Assembly: GCA_002314145.1 (NCBI GenBank)
Contig: DCCG01000045.1
Coordinates: 1 to 64,000 of the forward strand
Direction: 5' to 3'
Source of the DNA: Thalassolituus sp. UBA1087
GTDB taxonomy: Bacteria; Pseudomonadota; Gammaproteobacteria; Pseudomonadales; Oceanobacteraceae
DNA length: 64,000 nucleotides
Shown here: piece by piece, positions 7,945-16,115 of the stretch
Position numbering within the stretch: position 1 is the first letter of the stretch
How the letters are laid out: each line of letters begins with the position of its first letter
Program-made: the position numbers and the translations under genes
The notes under the pieces: model-generated
Told to the model about the DNA's origin: nothing
The model's input: the letters and a program-made list of their open reading frames with translations, nothing else
Database searches by the model: none

Positions 7945-9869
7945 GACGCCATCTCCTCCAGCTCAAGCCAGCGTTCTTCCAGAGCTTCTACTTTCTTTTC
8001 AGCGTCTGCTAATGCTTCCAGGGTTGTCTGAATATCGTCGGCATCACCGGAATAGAAATCCGCTTCGCCGGCTTTTGCCGCCAGTGCATCGCGCTCGGCT
8101 TCGGCAGCAGCGATCTGATCCGGCAACATATCCAGTTCACGCTGCAGCTTATAGGAGAGCTTTTTAGCCGTGCTTTTACTGTTCTGCGTTTGAGCGGGTG
8201 CTGCCTCCGGTTTTTTGCCGGCGTTTTTCTTCTCCGCCGGTTTCTGTGCGGCTTTTTGTGCGGAGCGGCTGGCTTCCTGCGCTTGCTTACGCGCCTGCCA
8301 GTCGCTGTACCCGCCGACCTGCTCTTCTATGTAGCCGGGCTCGCCTTCACCAAATACCCACATCTGGGTGATAACGTTATCCAGAAATGCCCGGTCGTGA
8401 CTGACCAGCAGCAGGGTGCCCTTGTATTCCATTAAGCGTTCTTCCAGTAGCTCCAGTGTTTCCACATCCAGATCGTTGGTGGGTTCGTCCATCACCAGCA
8501 GGTTGCAGGGTTTAAGAAACAGTTTGGCGAGTAGTACACGGTTGCGCTCACCACCGGATAAGGCTTTCACCGGTGTGCGGGCACGCTGGGCAGAAAACAG
8601 GAAGTCGCCCAGATAGCCGATGATATGCCGGCTCTGACCATTCACTTCGACCTGGTCTTTGCCATCGGCGACGTTGTCAGCAATGGATTTTTCGTCATCC
8701 AGTAAGTGGCGCGCCTGATCAAAGTAAGCCACTTCGATCTTTGTGCCGTGTTTAATGCTGCCGGACTGTGGCTCAAGCTGGCCCAGCAATAACTTCAGCA
8801 ACGTACTTTTGCCGACGCCGTTGGGGCCTACCAGACCAATGCGGTCGCCACGCATCACCAGCGTGGAGAAATCTTTCACCTGCATGACGTCTTTCCAGGC
8901 GTAAGTCAGGTGTTCTATTTCAAACACCTGTTTACCGGAAGATTCCGCGGCATTCATGCTGATATTGGCATTGCCCTGAACATCACGGCGGGCTTTGCGC
9001 TCGTTGCGCATGGCCTTTAATGCACGCACCCGGCCTTCATTACGGGTACGGCGGGCTTCAATGCCTTTGCGGATCCATTTTTCTTCTTCTGCCAGACGCT
9101 TATCAAACAGTGCATTCTGGGTGGCTTCTTCTTCCAGACGTTTTTCGCGGTAATCAACGAAGCTTTGGTAATCACCCTGCCAGTTATAAATCTGACCCCG
9201 GTCCAGTTCGATAATACGGGTCGCCAGATTCTGTACAAATGCCCGGTCGTGGCTGATAAATACCAGCGAGCCATTGAACTGCTTGAGTTGCTCTTCCAGC
9301 CACTCGATGGTTGCCACATCCATATGGTTGGTCGGCTCATCAAGAATCAGCAGATCCGGCTCGACGACTAACGCCCGCGCCAGCATGACCCGACGCTGCC
9401 AGCCGCCGGATAATTCGGCAAAGCTGGTTTCACCGGGCAGATTCAGGCGCTGAATAATGGCATCCACCTTCTGTTGCCAGCTCCAGCCGTCAGCGGCTTC
9501 AATCGCGGTCTGCAGTTCCTCTAATTTTTTCAGATCCGCATCCGCGCCACGCGCGGTTTCGTCGTGATAACGGGCAATCAGGTGACCGACATCCCCCAGC
9601 CCGTCTGCAACCACGTCATACACCGGCTTATCAGCGGCTTTGGGTAATTCCTGCTGCAGTGCAGCAATACGCAGCATGTCGAGATGTTCAACCCGGCCAT
9701 CGTCCGGCAGCACCTGGCGGTTAAGCATTTTCAGCAGCGTGGATTTACCTTCACCATTGCGCCCGACCACACACAAGCGTTCACCACTGTGAATATCCAG
9801 ATCGACTTTATCCAGCAGCACATGGTCACCAAACGCCAGTTCTGCCTGCTTTAAACTTACCAGTACCAT
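7941..9869 (-). CDS. uup: ABC-F ATPase Uup
   Basis: 642-residue ABC-F protein with two ATP-binding domains and no membrane part. Walker A motifs are GRNGEGKST and GPNGVGKST; signatures LSGGWQRR and LSGGERNR; Walker B with DEPTNHMD and DEPTNDLD. The linker between domains is rich in Arg and Lys, and a C-terminal charged coiled coil (after about residue 560, Lys/Ala-rich then Glu-rich) is typical of Uup and binds DNA or ribosome-linked structures in known members. The ATG at 9869 has AAGGG upstream and starts directly with the first ATPase domain. Family roles are ribosome-associated quality control and precise transposon excision. Confidence 0.95.
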   Translation of the reverse strand: MVLVSLKQAELAFGDHVLLDKVDLDIHSGERLCVVGRNGEGKSTLLKMLNRQVLPDDGRVEHLDMLRIAALQQELPKAADKPVYDVVADGLGDVGHLIARYHDETARGADADLKKLEELQTAIEAADGWSWQQKVDAIIQRLNLPGETSFAELSGGWQRRVMLARALVVEPDLLILDEPTNHMDVATIEWLEEQLKQFNGSLVFISHDRAFVQNLATRIIELDRGQIYNWQGDYQSFVDYREKRLEEEATQNALFDKRLAEEEKWIRKGIEARRTRNEGRVRALKAMRNERKARRDVQGNANISMNAAESSGKQVFEIEHLTYAWKDVMQVKDFSTLVMRGDRIGLVGPNGVGKSTLLKLLLGQLEPQSGSIKHGTKIEVAYFDQARHLLDDEKSIADNVADGKDQVEVNGQSRHIIGYLGDFLFSAQRARTPVKALSGGERNRVLLAKLFLKPCNLLVMDEPTNDLDVETLELLEERLMEYKGTLLLVSHDRAFLDNVITQMWVFGEGEPGYIEEQVGGYSDWQARKQAQEASRSAQKAAQKPAEKKNAGKKPEAAPAQTQNSKSTAKKLSYKLQRELDMLPDQIAAAEAERDALAAKAGEADFYSGDADDIQTTLEALADAEKKVEALEERWLELEEMAS

Positions 9870-10126
9870 ACTTGCCCTTAACCTGAGGCGTTTCAAAGGG
9901 CGCCAGTATACGGGTTTAACCGGTCTTCTGTATAAACCTGTATCAAACCGCCCCACAACGGCCAGTGCGGACCTGCCCCACAGGCCCGGACTGAGCTAAA
10001 GTCAGTGCCTGACGGGACGGTCTGCCCCGGGGTGCAGTTAATGAGCATTTGCCTTATATTGGCTGCGCCAACCGGGAAGGACCCGCCCGGAAATACAAAA
10101 AACAGAACATAACAGCGGAACTCAGC

Positions 10127-11260
10127 ATGACAATTCGCCTGAATCAGGGACATATCGCCGCCCTGCTCCTTGCCTGCGCACTGATCGTCTGGATGGTCGC
10201 CGGCTCACTGACCTCTGACCCGGAAATCAGCAATTCACGTCCTCTGGTCATGGATACAGGTCTGCAACGGGTGCAGGTTGAACGTATGCAGGGCGAGGCT
10301 GTCAGCCGCGACATCGTGGTTTCTGCCCACACTGCGCCCAACCGCCGGGTTGAGGTTAAGGCTGAAATCCGTGCCAAAGTGACAGCCATACATAAACAGA
10401 AAGGCGAGGCGGTTCAACGCGGCGAACTCATTCTGGAGCTGGACGCCAGAGACTGGCCGGCCCGGGTAAAACAGGCGCAGGCCGCCCTCAGGCAGCGTCG
10501 TATTGAAGCCGACAGTGCACGCCGGCTGGCGGATAAGGGGCTGGCCAATCAGGCTCAGGTTGCCCAGGCGGATACCGCATTGGCAAACGCCGAAGCGGAA
10601 TTAACCAACGCCCGTATTCAGTTAGCTGCCACCCGCATCAAAGCGCCGTTTGATGGCATTATTGATCAGCGTTTTGTCGAAATCGGTGATTTTGTTAAAG
10701 ACAGTACCCCACTGCTCACCGTGCTGGATTTTTCACCCTATTTAATCCGCGGGGAAGCCGCAGAAGATGAGGCCGGTGACATCCATATTGGTGACGATGC
10801 CTGGGCCAGTCTGGTTAACGGTGAGCGCGTGGAAGGTAAAGTGCGCTATATTGCCGCCGAAGCCAACGCCAGCACACGCACCTTTCCCATTGAAGTCGAA
10901 ATCGCCAATCCGTCGGGCAAAATGACCAGTGGCCTGACGGCCGATATTCATGTGCCCCAGCCAGACACCTACGCTTATTTTGTTTCCCCTGCCCTGCTGA
11001 TTCTTAATGATCAGGGAGACCTCGGCCTGAAAGGTATTAATGATAAAAATCAGGTGGTGTTTTTACCTGCCAAACTGCTGAAAGCCGATAACACAGGGAT
11101 CTGGCTTTACGGCCTGGGTGAGGAAGCGGACGTTATTACCGTCGGCGGTGGCTTCGTAAAATACGGGCAGACCGTCGAACCGGTTTATACCCAAGCCAAA
11201 AACCGCGACACCGCCACCACGCCACCGGCCGACAACAGTACAGCCATGACGGCGGAGTAA
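10127..11260 (+). CDS. RND efflux membrane-fusion (periplasmic adaptor) protein
   Basis: 377 residues with an N-terminal anchor (about 6-26) followed by the usual adaptor layout: beta-barrel and lipoyl half-motifs around VEVKAEIRAKVTAIHKQKGEAV, a helical hairpin (about 115-185, Ala/Gln-rich), and the second lipoyl half ATRIKAPFDGIIDQRFVEIGDFV. The ATG at 10127 is chosen because the hydrophobic anchor follows at once; an upstream frame adds unrelated residues. The gene ends 4 bases before the permease gene, so both are one operon. It should bridge the inner-membrane pump and an outer-membrane channel that is not encoded here. Confidence 0.93.
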   Translation: MTIRLNQGHIAALLLACALIVWMVAGSLTSDPEISNSRPLVMDTGLQRVQVERMQGEAVSRDIVVSAHTAPNRRVEVKAEIRAKVTAIHKQKGEAVQRGELILELDARDWPARVKQAQAALRQRRIEADSARRLADKGLANQAQVAQADTALANAEAELTNARIQLAATRIKAPFDGIIDQRFVEIGDFVKDSTPLLTVLDFSPYLIRGEAAEDEAGDIHIGDDAWASLVNGERVEGKVRYIAAEANASTRTFPIEVEIANPSGKMTSGLTADIHVPQPDTYAYFVSPALLILNDQGDLGLKGINDKNQVVFLPAKLLKADNTGIWLYGLGEEADVITVGGGFVKYGQTVEPVYTQAKNRDTATTPPADNSTAMTAE

Positions 11261-11264
11261 CAGC

Positions 11265-14200
11265 ATGCTTTCCCTGATTAATGCCTCGCTGCACCGTTCC
11301 CGTACCGTCCTGATGCTGTTTACGCTGGTCATGTTGGTGGGGATTGCCACCCTGATAAGCATTCCCAAAGAAAGTAATCCGGATATTACCGTTCCCTTTG
11401 TCTACGTATCAGTCACCCACGACGGTATCGCCCCGGAAGACGCCGACGCCCTGATTTATAAACAGCTGGAAAAAGAGCTGCGCGGGCTGGATGGTCTGAA
11501 AGAAATGGTATCCACCGCCAGCACCGGCCATCTGTCCGTCACTCTGGAGTTTTATACTGACGTTGATATCGACCAGGCACTGCTGGATGTACGCCAGAAA
11601 GTGGATGATGCCAAAGGCGAGTTTCCGGAAGAAAGTAATGAACCCAGAGTTAAAGAGATCAACGTCGCTCTGTTCCCGGTGATGGTGGTCACACTGTCCG
11701 GCGAAGTGGATGAATCCTCGCTCTATACAGTCGCCGAAGACCTGCAGGACCGCCTCGAGGCTCTGCCCGGTGTGCTGGAAGCCACCATTCAGGGAAAGCG
11801 TGAAGAAATCGCCGAGATTATTGTTGATCCGGCGCGCATGGATAATTACGGCTTATCCTTTGATGAACTGGCGCAACTGGTCAGCAACAACAACAAGCTG
11901 GTTGCCAGCGAAGATCTGGACACGGGGGCCGGACGCTTCAGCGTTAAGGTGCCCGGGCTGATCGAAAATATTCCCGATATTCTGCAACTGCCGGTCAAAG
12001 TGGATGGTGACAATGTCGTCCTGTTCCGTGATATCGCCGTAGGCCGCTTATCTTATAAAGACCGTCAGAACAGCGCGCGGGTTAACGGCAAACAGGCGGT
12101 GACGTTAGAAATCAAAAAACGCATCGGTTCCAATATTATTGAAACCCTGGATGAAGTAAAAAACATCATCCATGAGGTTAAGCCATTCTGGCCGGATGGC
12201 ATTGACGTTGGCGTGACTCAGGATGAATCGCGGCAGATTAAAGAAATGCTTAACGATCTGTTTAATAACGTGCTGGTTGCCACCTTACTGGTGATGATTC
12301 TGGTGCTCGGCAGCCTGGGATTAAAAAGCTCGTTTATGGTCGGGCTGGCGATACCCGGTGCTTTTCTGATGGCGTTAATTGCACTCAGTATGATGGGTTA
12401 CACCATGAATATGGTGGTGCTCTTTTCACTGATTTTATCCGTTGGCATGCTGGTCGATGGGGCCATCGTGGTGACCGAATACGCGGATCGCCGACTGGCG
12501 GAAGGCGCCAGAAAACGCGTTGCCTATGCCGAAGCGGCACAGCGCATGGCCTGGCCAATCATTGCCTCAACCGCGACCACCCTGGCGGTATTTCTGCCGT
12601 TGTTGTTCTGGCCGGGCACCACCGGCGATTTTATGAAGTTTCTGCCGCTGACCCTGCTGTACACCCTGACCGGCTCACTGATAATGGCGCTGATCGTCGT
12701 TCCGACCATTGGGACTGTTATGGGAAAAGATGGTCATCATAACCCGGAGGCACTGGCCACCATTGAAGCCGCTGAACAGGGCCGTTTTCATGAACTGAAA
12801 GGCTTTGGCGGCTTTTATATCCGCACGTTACACAAAGCTCTGCAACATCCTCTGAAAGTGCTTGGTCTGGCAGTTGCCGCGCTGGTCACGTCGTTTGTGG
12901 TGTATTTTTTCCTCGGTCACGGTTCTGAATTTTTCCCCGATGTGGATGCTGACATCGGTCTGGTGGATATCCGTGCCCGCGGTAACCTGTCTCTGGCTGA
13001 GCGTGAAGCACTGGTGCAACAGGTGGAAAGCCGGATTTTCGATATGGCGGAAATTCAGTCCATCTACACGGCTACCTTCGTGAAGCCCCCCAGTGACAGT
13101 GATACCGCCGCAGACGTCATCGGCCGCATCCAGCTGGAGCTGGTTAACTGGGAGCACAGGCGACAGGCGGATACGATTCTGGCCGATATTGAAGACCGTA
13201 CCGCCGATATCGCCGGTATTATTATAGAAACCCAGAAAAAGAAAAATGGCCCTGCCAGCGGACCGCCCATACAGCTGCAGCTGACCTCTGCCAGCCGCGA
13301 AGCCATGCTGCCCCTGATTGAACAGGTAAAAACCATTTTTAATGCCGACCCGGAATTAAAGGATGTGCGCGATGATCTGCCGCTGGAAGGCATTGAATGG
13401 CAACTGAATATAAACCGTGAAGAAGCCAGCCGCTATGGTACGGATATCGCCAGTACCGGCGCCATGATCCGCATGATCACCGGCGGCCAGAAAGTCGGCG
13501 AATTTCAGCCGGACTTCAGTGATGAAGAAGTGGAAATACTGCTGCGCTATCCGACCCGCTCGCGCAATATCGAACAGTTTTCTGACTTTAATATTCAGAC
13601 GCCCTATGGGCTGGTACCCGCTTCTAATTTTATCGAACGCGTTGCGGCGCCCAAATCCGGCGATATTGTGCGTATCGATGGTAAATACCGCTACCGGGTG
13701 ACGGCTTCCGTACAGGAAGGTGTCAATGCCATGGAGAAAATCAAAGTCCTGGGTGAGAAAATTCAGGATCTAGACTGGCGTGAAGCCGGGGTTATGCCCC
13801 GCTTCCGGGGCGACTTTGAAAAAATGGCCGAAACCGGTGAATTTCTGGGTAAAGCCTTTGCCATCGCCATCTTCCTGATGGCGACCATTCTGGTGACTCA
13901 GTTCAACAGCTTTTATCAGGCCACCCTGATTATGAGTGCCATTGTATTGTCTGTAGTCGGGGTACTGATGGGGCTGCTGATCCGCGGCGAACCCTTTGGT
14001 GTGGTCATGAGCGGGGTCGGCGTTATCGCGCTTGCCGGCATTGTGGTGAACAATAATATTGTTCTGATCGATACCTATAACTACATCCTTAAACAGGGTG
14101 TCGATCCGATTGAGGCAGCGCTGAGAACCGGCGCCCAGCGCCTGCGCCCTGTGCTGCTGACTGCGGTCACCACAGTGGTTGGTCTGATGCCCATGGTGAT

Positions 14201-14423
14201 GCAATGGAACATTGACCTGATTAACCAGCACTTTTCCGTTGGCGCGCCGTCTTCCCAGTGGTGGACGCAACTTTCAACCGCCATTGCCGGCGGCCTGACT
14301 TTTGCCACGGTACTCACGCTTATTCTGACGCCCTGCCTGCTGGTATTGGGATCGAAACGCCACCGTCATCCGGGGGCGGCACTGCCGGCCATTCAGCCTG
14401 CCTCAGACCAGGCTGGCAGCTGA
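11265..14423 (+). CDS. RND efflux permease (HAE1-type)
   Basis: 1052-residue proton-driven exporter with twelve expected membrane helices and two large periplasmic loops. Characteristic pieces are the N-terminal SIPKESNPDITVPFVYVSVTH (after the first helix), the central helices with LSVGMLVDGAIVVTEYADRRL, and the second half with GVIALAGIVVNNNIVLIDTYN. Aspartate in GMLVDGAIVV fits the proton-relay position. Partnered with the adaptor gene just upstream. Substrate cannot be told from sequence. The last residues are rich in Pro and Ala. Confidence 0.95.
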   Translation: MLSLINASLHRSRTVLMLFTLVMLVGIATLISIPKESNPDITVPFVYVSVTHDGIAPEDADALIYKQLEKELRGLDGLKEMVSTASTGHLSVTLEFYTDVDIDQALLDVRQKVDDAKGEFPEESNEPRVKEINVALFPVMVVTLSGEVDESSLYTVAEDLQDRLEALPGVLEATIQGKREEIAEIIVDPARMDNYGLSFDELAQLVSNNNKLVASEDLDTGAGRFSVKVPGLIENIPDILQLPVKVDGDNVVLFRDIAVGRLSYKDRQNSARVNGKQAVTLEIKKRIGSNIIETLDEVKNIIHEVKPFWPDGIDVGVTQDESRQIKEMLNDLFNNVLVATLLVMILVLGSLGLKSSFMVGLAIPGAFLMALIALSMMGYTMNMVVLFSLILSVGMLVDGAIVVTEYADRRLAEGARKRVAYAEAAQRMAWPIIASTATTLAVFLPLLFWPGTTGDFMKFLPLTLLYTLTGSLIMALIVVPTIGTVMGKDGHHNPEALATIEAAEQGRFHELKGFGGFYIRTLHKALQHPLKVLGLAVAALVTSFVVYFFLGHGSEFFPDVDADIGLVDIRARGNLSLAEREALVQQVESRIFDMAEIQSIYTATFVKPPSDSDTAADVIGRIQLELVNWEHRRQADTILADIEDRTADIAGIIIETQKKKNGPASGPPIQLQLTSASREAMLPLIEQVKTIFNADPELKDVRDDLPLEGIEWQLNINREEASRYGTDIASTGAMIRMITGGQKVGEFQPDFSDEEVEILLRYPTRSRNIEQFSDFNIQTPYGLVPASNFIERVAAPKSGDIVRIDGKYRYRVTASVQEGVNAMEKIKVLGEKIQDLDWREAGVMPRFRGDFEKMAETGEFLGKAFAIAIFLMATILVTQFNSFYQATLIMSAIVLSVVGVLMGLLIRGEPFGVVMSGVGVIALAGIVVNNNIVLIDTYNYILKQGVDPIEAALRTGAQRLRPVLLTAVTTVVGLMPMVMQWNIDLINQHFSVGAPSSQWWTQLSTAIAGGLTFATVLTLILTPCLLVLGSKRHRHPGAALPAIQPASDQAGS

Positions 14424-14427
14424 ACCT

Positions 14428-14454
14428 CAGCGGCCGCAAGAGTTGCGGCCGCTG
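14428..14454 (+). terminator. Strong hairpin after the RND operon
   Basis: CAGCGGCCGCAA, GAG loop, TTGCGGCCGCTG: a perfect 12-base-pair stem five bases after the permease stop. There is no T run, so it may stabilise the 3' end or act with Rho rather than terminate on its own. Confidence 0.65.
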
Positions 14455-14513
14455 CATCATCATCCTGTGCTGCAAGTTACTGAAAAAAATCAGAAAAAAC
14501 TGGGAAATAGCGT

Positions 14514-14541
14514 TTGACATCCGGCACTGCGCGAGTAGAAT
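14514..14541 (+). promoter_or_regulatory. Promoter of the tRNA cluster
   Basis: TTGACA at 14514-14519, 16-base spacer, TAGAAT at 14536-14541, followed by a GC-rich discriminator (GCCCACTCGC). This is a strong sigma-70 promoter with the discriminator type known from stable-RNA promoters under stringent control. Confidence 0.85.
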
Positions 14542-14560
14542 GCCCACTCGCTTTTGGAGA

Positions 14561-14636
14561 GGGTGATTAGCTCAGCTGGGAGAGCATCTGCCTTACAAGC
14601 AGAGGGTCGGCGGTTCGATCCCGTCATCACCCACCA
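14561..14636 (+). tRNA. tRNA-Val (TAC), copy 1
   Basis: A 76-base clover leaf with acceptor GGGTGAT paired to ATCACCC, anticodon TAC within CTGCCTTACAAGCAG, T-loop GGTTCGATCC and an encoded CCA end. First gene of the six-gene cluster; reads GUA valine codons and, with modification, others. Confidence 0.97.
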
Positions 14637-14679
14637 GACTTTAAAAGCGATGATCTGACAAGATCAGCAGTGACGCAGC

Positions 14680-14756
14680 GGACTGGTAGTTCAGTTGGTT
14701 AGAATACCGGCCTGTCACGCCGGGGGTCGCGGGTTCGAGTCCCGTCCAGTCCGCCA
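14680..14756 (+). tRNA. tRNA-Asp (GTC), copy 1
   Basis: 77-base clover leaf, acceptor GGACTGG/CCAGTCC, anticodon GTC within CGGCCTGTCACGCCG, T-loop GGTTCGAGTCC, encoded CCA. Follows tRNA-Val after a 43-base spacer. Confidence 0.97.
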
Positions 14757-14802
14757 TTTTCAATCCTGAGATTGAAAGCGAAACGACTTTAGCACTCAGT
14801 GC

Positions 14803-14901
14803 TTCGGTGGTTTAGATTTCAGATGCAGTACAAGGCGTACCGCAGCGAGAACCTGAGACATACCAGATTGGTAGGCGAAAGGTCGAGCGAGGAACAACGC
14901 C
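14803..14901 (+). repeat. Spacer repeat, copy A (between tRNA pairs 1 and 2)
   Basis: About 99 bases, nearly identical to the copy at 15138-15236 (three differences seen). It includes two small inverted repeats, GTACAAGGCGTAC and TACC-AGATT-GGTA. Elements of similar shape are common next to stable-RNA genes in gammaproteobacteria. They may be transcribed spacers that keep a fold needed for processing, or relics of duplication of the tRNA pair with its spacer. Confidence 0.85.
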
Positions 14902-14932
14902 GTAATGCGCTGAAAGATAAAACACTAAATCA

Positions 14933-15008
14933 GGGTGATTAGCTCAGCTGGGAGAGCATCTGCCTTACAAGCAGAGGGTCGGCGGTTCGATCCCGTCATC
15001 ACCCACCA
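14933..15008 (+). tRNA. tRNA-Val (TAC), copy 2
   Basis: Identical in sequence to copy 1, including anticodon TAC and encoded CCA. Confidence 0.97.
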
Positions 15009-15014
15009 AAATGT

Positions 15015-15091
15015 GGACTGGTAGTTCAGTTGGTTAGAATACCGGCCTGTCACGCCGGGGGTCGCGGGTTCGAGTCCCGTCCAGTCCGCCA
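15015..15091 (+). tRNA. tRNA-Asp (GTC), copy 2
   Basis: Identical to copy 1, with only six bases between it and the preceding tRNA-Val; both must be cut from one transcript. Confidence 0.97.
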
Positions 15092-15137
15092 TCTTATTCT
15101 CAGATGTAAAACAGAGAGTCTGAACCATACGCGGTGT

Positions 15138-15236
15138 TTCGGTGGTTTAGATTTCAGATGCAGTACAAGGCGTACCGCAGCGAGGACCTGAGACATACCG
15201 GATTGGTAGGCGAAAGGCCGAGCGAGGAACAACGCA
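15138..15236 (+). repeat. Spacer repeat, copy B (between tRNA pairs 2 and 3)
   Basis: Second copy of the 99-base spacer element. The differences from copy A (for example GAGGACC for GAGAACC and CCGGATTGGT for CCAGATTGGT) leave its inverted repeats mostly intact. The order spacer-tRNA-Val-tRNA-Asp repeated twice suggests tandem duplication of a unit of about 335 bases. Confidence 0.85.
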
Positions 15237-15270
15237 GTTATTAAGTGAATAGCGAAGCGATTAACAGAAT

Positions 15271-15346
15271 GGGTGATTAGCTCAGCTGGGAGAGCATCTG
15301 CCTTACAAGCAGAGGGTCGGCGGTTCGATCCCGTCATCACCCACCA
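15271..15346 (+). tRNA. tRNA-Val (TAC), copy 3
   Basis: Identical to copies 1 and 2; anticodon TAC, encoded CCA. Confidence 0.97.
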
Positions 15347-15351
15347 TCTCT

Positions 15352-15428
15352 GGACTGGTAGTTCAGTTGGTTAGAATACCGGCCTGTCACGCCGGGGGTC
15401 GCGGGTTCGAGTCCCGTCCAGTCCGCCA
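15352..15428 (+). tRNA. tRNA-Asp (GTC), copy 3
   Basis: Identical to copies 1 and 2. It is followed directly by repeats that each end with the 3' part of this tRNA. Confidence 0.97.
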
Positions 15429-15589
15429 ACATTTTCCCTTATATTCTGATTGCATTAGCCCTGGTCGCGATCCAGAGGCTGGCCCCGTCGCGTCCCGTCC
15501 AGTCCGCCAACATTCTTCAAGATTCTGATTTTCATTAGCCCTGGTCGCGGTCCAGAGGCTGGCCCCGTCGCGTTCCGTCCAGTCCGCCA
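15429..15589 (+). repeat. tRNA-Asp 3'-end stutter repeats (two units)
   Basis: Two tandem units of 81 and 80 bases (15429-15509 and 15510-15589). Each contains CATTAGCCCTGGTCGCG and CCAGAGGCTGGCCCCGTCGCG and ends with the last 18 bases of tRNA-Asp including CCA (one mismatch in the second unit). A third unit seems to start (ACATT, then a T-rich run, then GATTGTCATTAGC) and decays. The CTGG/CCAG words alternate and could form two hairpins per unit. The arrangement recalls the repeats after tyrT in E. coli (rtT), but with a different tRNA and unit. Confidence 0.85.
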
Positions 15590-15656
15590 ACATTTTTTCT
15601 TTTTGATTGTCATTAGCGCTATTCACGGCTCAACGAGTCCCCAGGAACATCCGCAT

Positions 15657-15708
15657 CTTTTGCGTTATGGTTTTGCCATCAACTTTTGCTTTATGGTTTT
15701 ACCATCAA
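15657..15708 (+). repeat. Two 26-base tandem repeats
   Basis: Copies at 15657-15682 and 15683-15708 differ at two positions. Each holds ATGGTTTTGCCAT or ATGGTTTTACCAT, a small inverted repeat around TTTTG/TTTTA. No gene is apparent between 15590 and 15917. Confidence 0.8.
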
Positions 15709-15794
15709 CCGGATCTGCACCAAAAAAGATCACCGTAACCATGGAATAAGATACTTTATTCATACCTGCGACTGAGCCTTTATTGCGTATCAAC

Positions 15795-15836
15795 GCACAG
15801 CCACGACAATAAAAAGCACAGCCAGGGCAATAAACG
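15795..15836 (+). repeat. Two 21-base tandem repeats
   Basis: GCACAGCCACGACAATAAAA and GCACAGCCAGGGCAATAAAC type units, adjacent and differing at four positions. They lie in the same non-coding, repeat-rich stretch after the tRNA cluster. Confidence 0.7.
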
Positions 15837-15917
15837 GCATCCGATCACAAAATCGCAGCGATTCTTTCATATCCCTGTAACACCGGGACCTGATAGTGCC
15901 CCTGTGCAGAAGGCATG

Positions 15918-15973
15918 AAGAAACTCTTTCAGAAGTTTCTTGTCAATTAGCATTCTTCAACTAAATTTAGTTG
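15918..15973 (+). promoter_or_regulatory. Two palindromes upstream of the acidic micro-ORF
   Basis: AAGAAACT/AGTTTCTT (15918-15925 with 15934-15941) and the perfect 16-base palindrome CAACTAAATTTAGTTG (15958-15973). They lie 62-117 bases before the micro-ORF start. TTGTCA at 15940 may be a -35 element. They look like operator sites for a dimeric regulator; whether the AraC-type regulator nearby uses them is unknown. Confidence 0.5.
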
Positions 15974-16034
15974 GAGATGGCACGATGAGTGCTAGGAAGC
16001 TTTGGAAACTAACAAGAAGATAAAGGAGACAATG

Positions 16035-16115
16035 ATGTCTGACTATATAGAAGATCTTCTCGACGTCGATTACGACGACTATGAAGATGATGTTGATGAC
16101 GCGGTAGAAATGTAA
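16035..16115 (+). CDS. Tiny, highly acidic peptide (26 residues)
   Basis: A short frame with a strong ribosome site: AAGGAG ends six bases before the second of two adjacent ATG codons. The product begins MSDYIEDLLDVD and ends VDDAVEM; 13 of 26 residues are Asp or Glu, none is basic, and three Tyr are spaced among the acids. It has no neighbour that would mark it as a peptide-modification precursor. Its last 37 bases overlap the end of the AraC-family gene on the opposite strand. It may be a real small protein, a regulatory leader or an acidic inhibitor; the evidence is the ribosome site and the upstream palindromes only. Confidence 0.5.
   Translation: MSDYIEDLLDVDYDDYEDDVDDAVEM

Noticed and set aside
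14925..15626. Leftward frames with WRTGRDSNPRPPA-like endings across the tRNA cluster
   Set aside because: They are the well-known translation of tRNA genes read on the opposite strand and have no ribosome sites. They are not protein genes.
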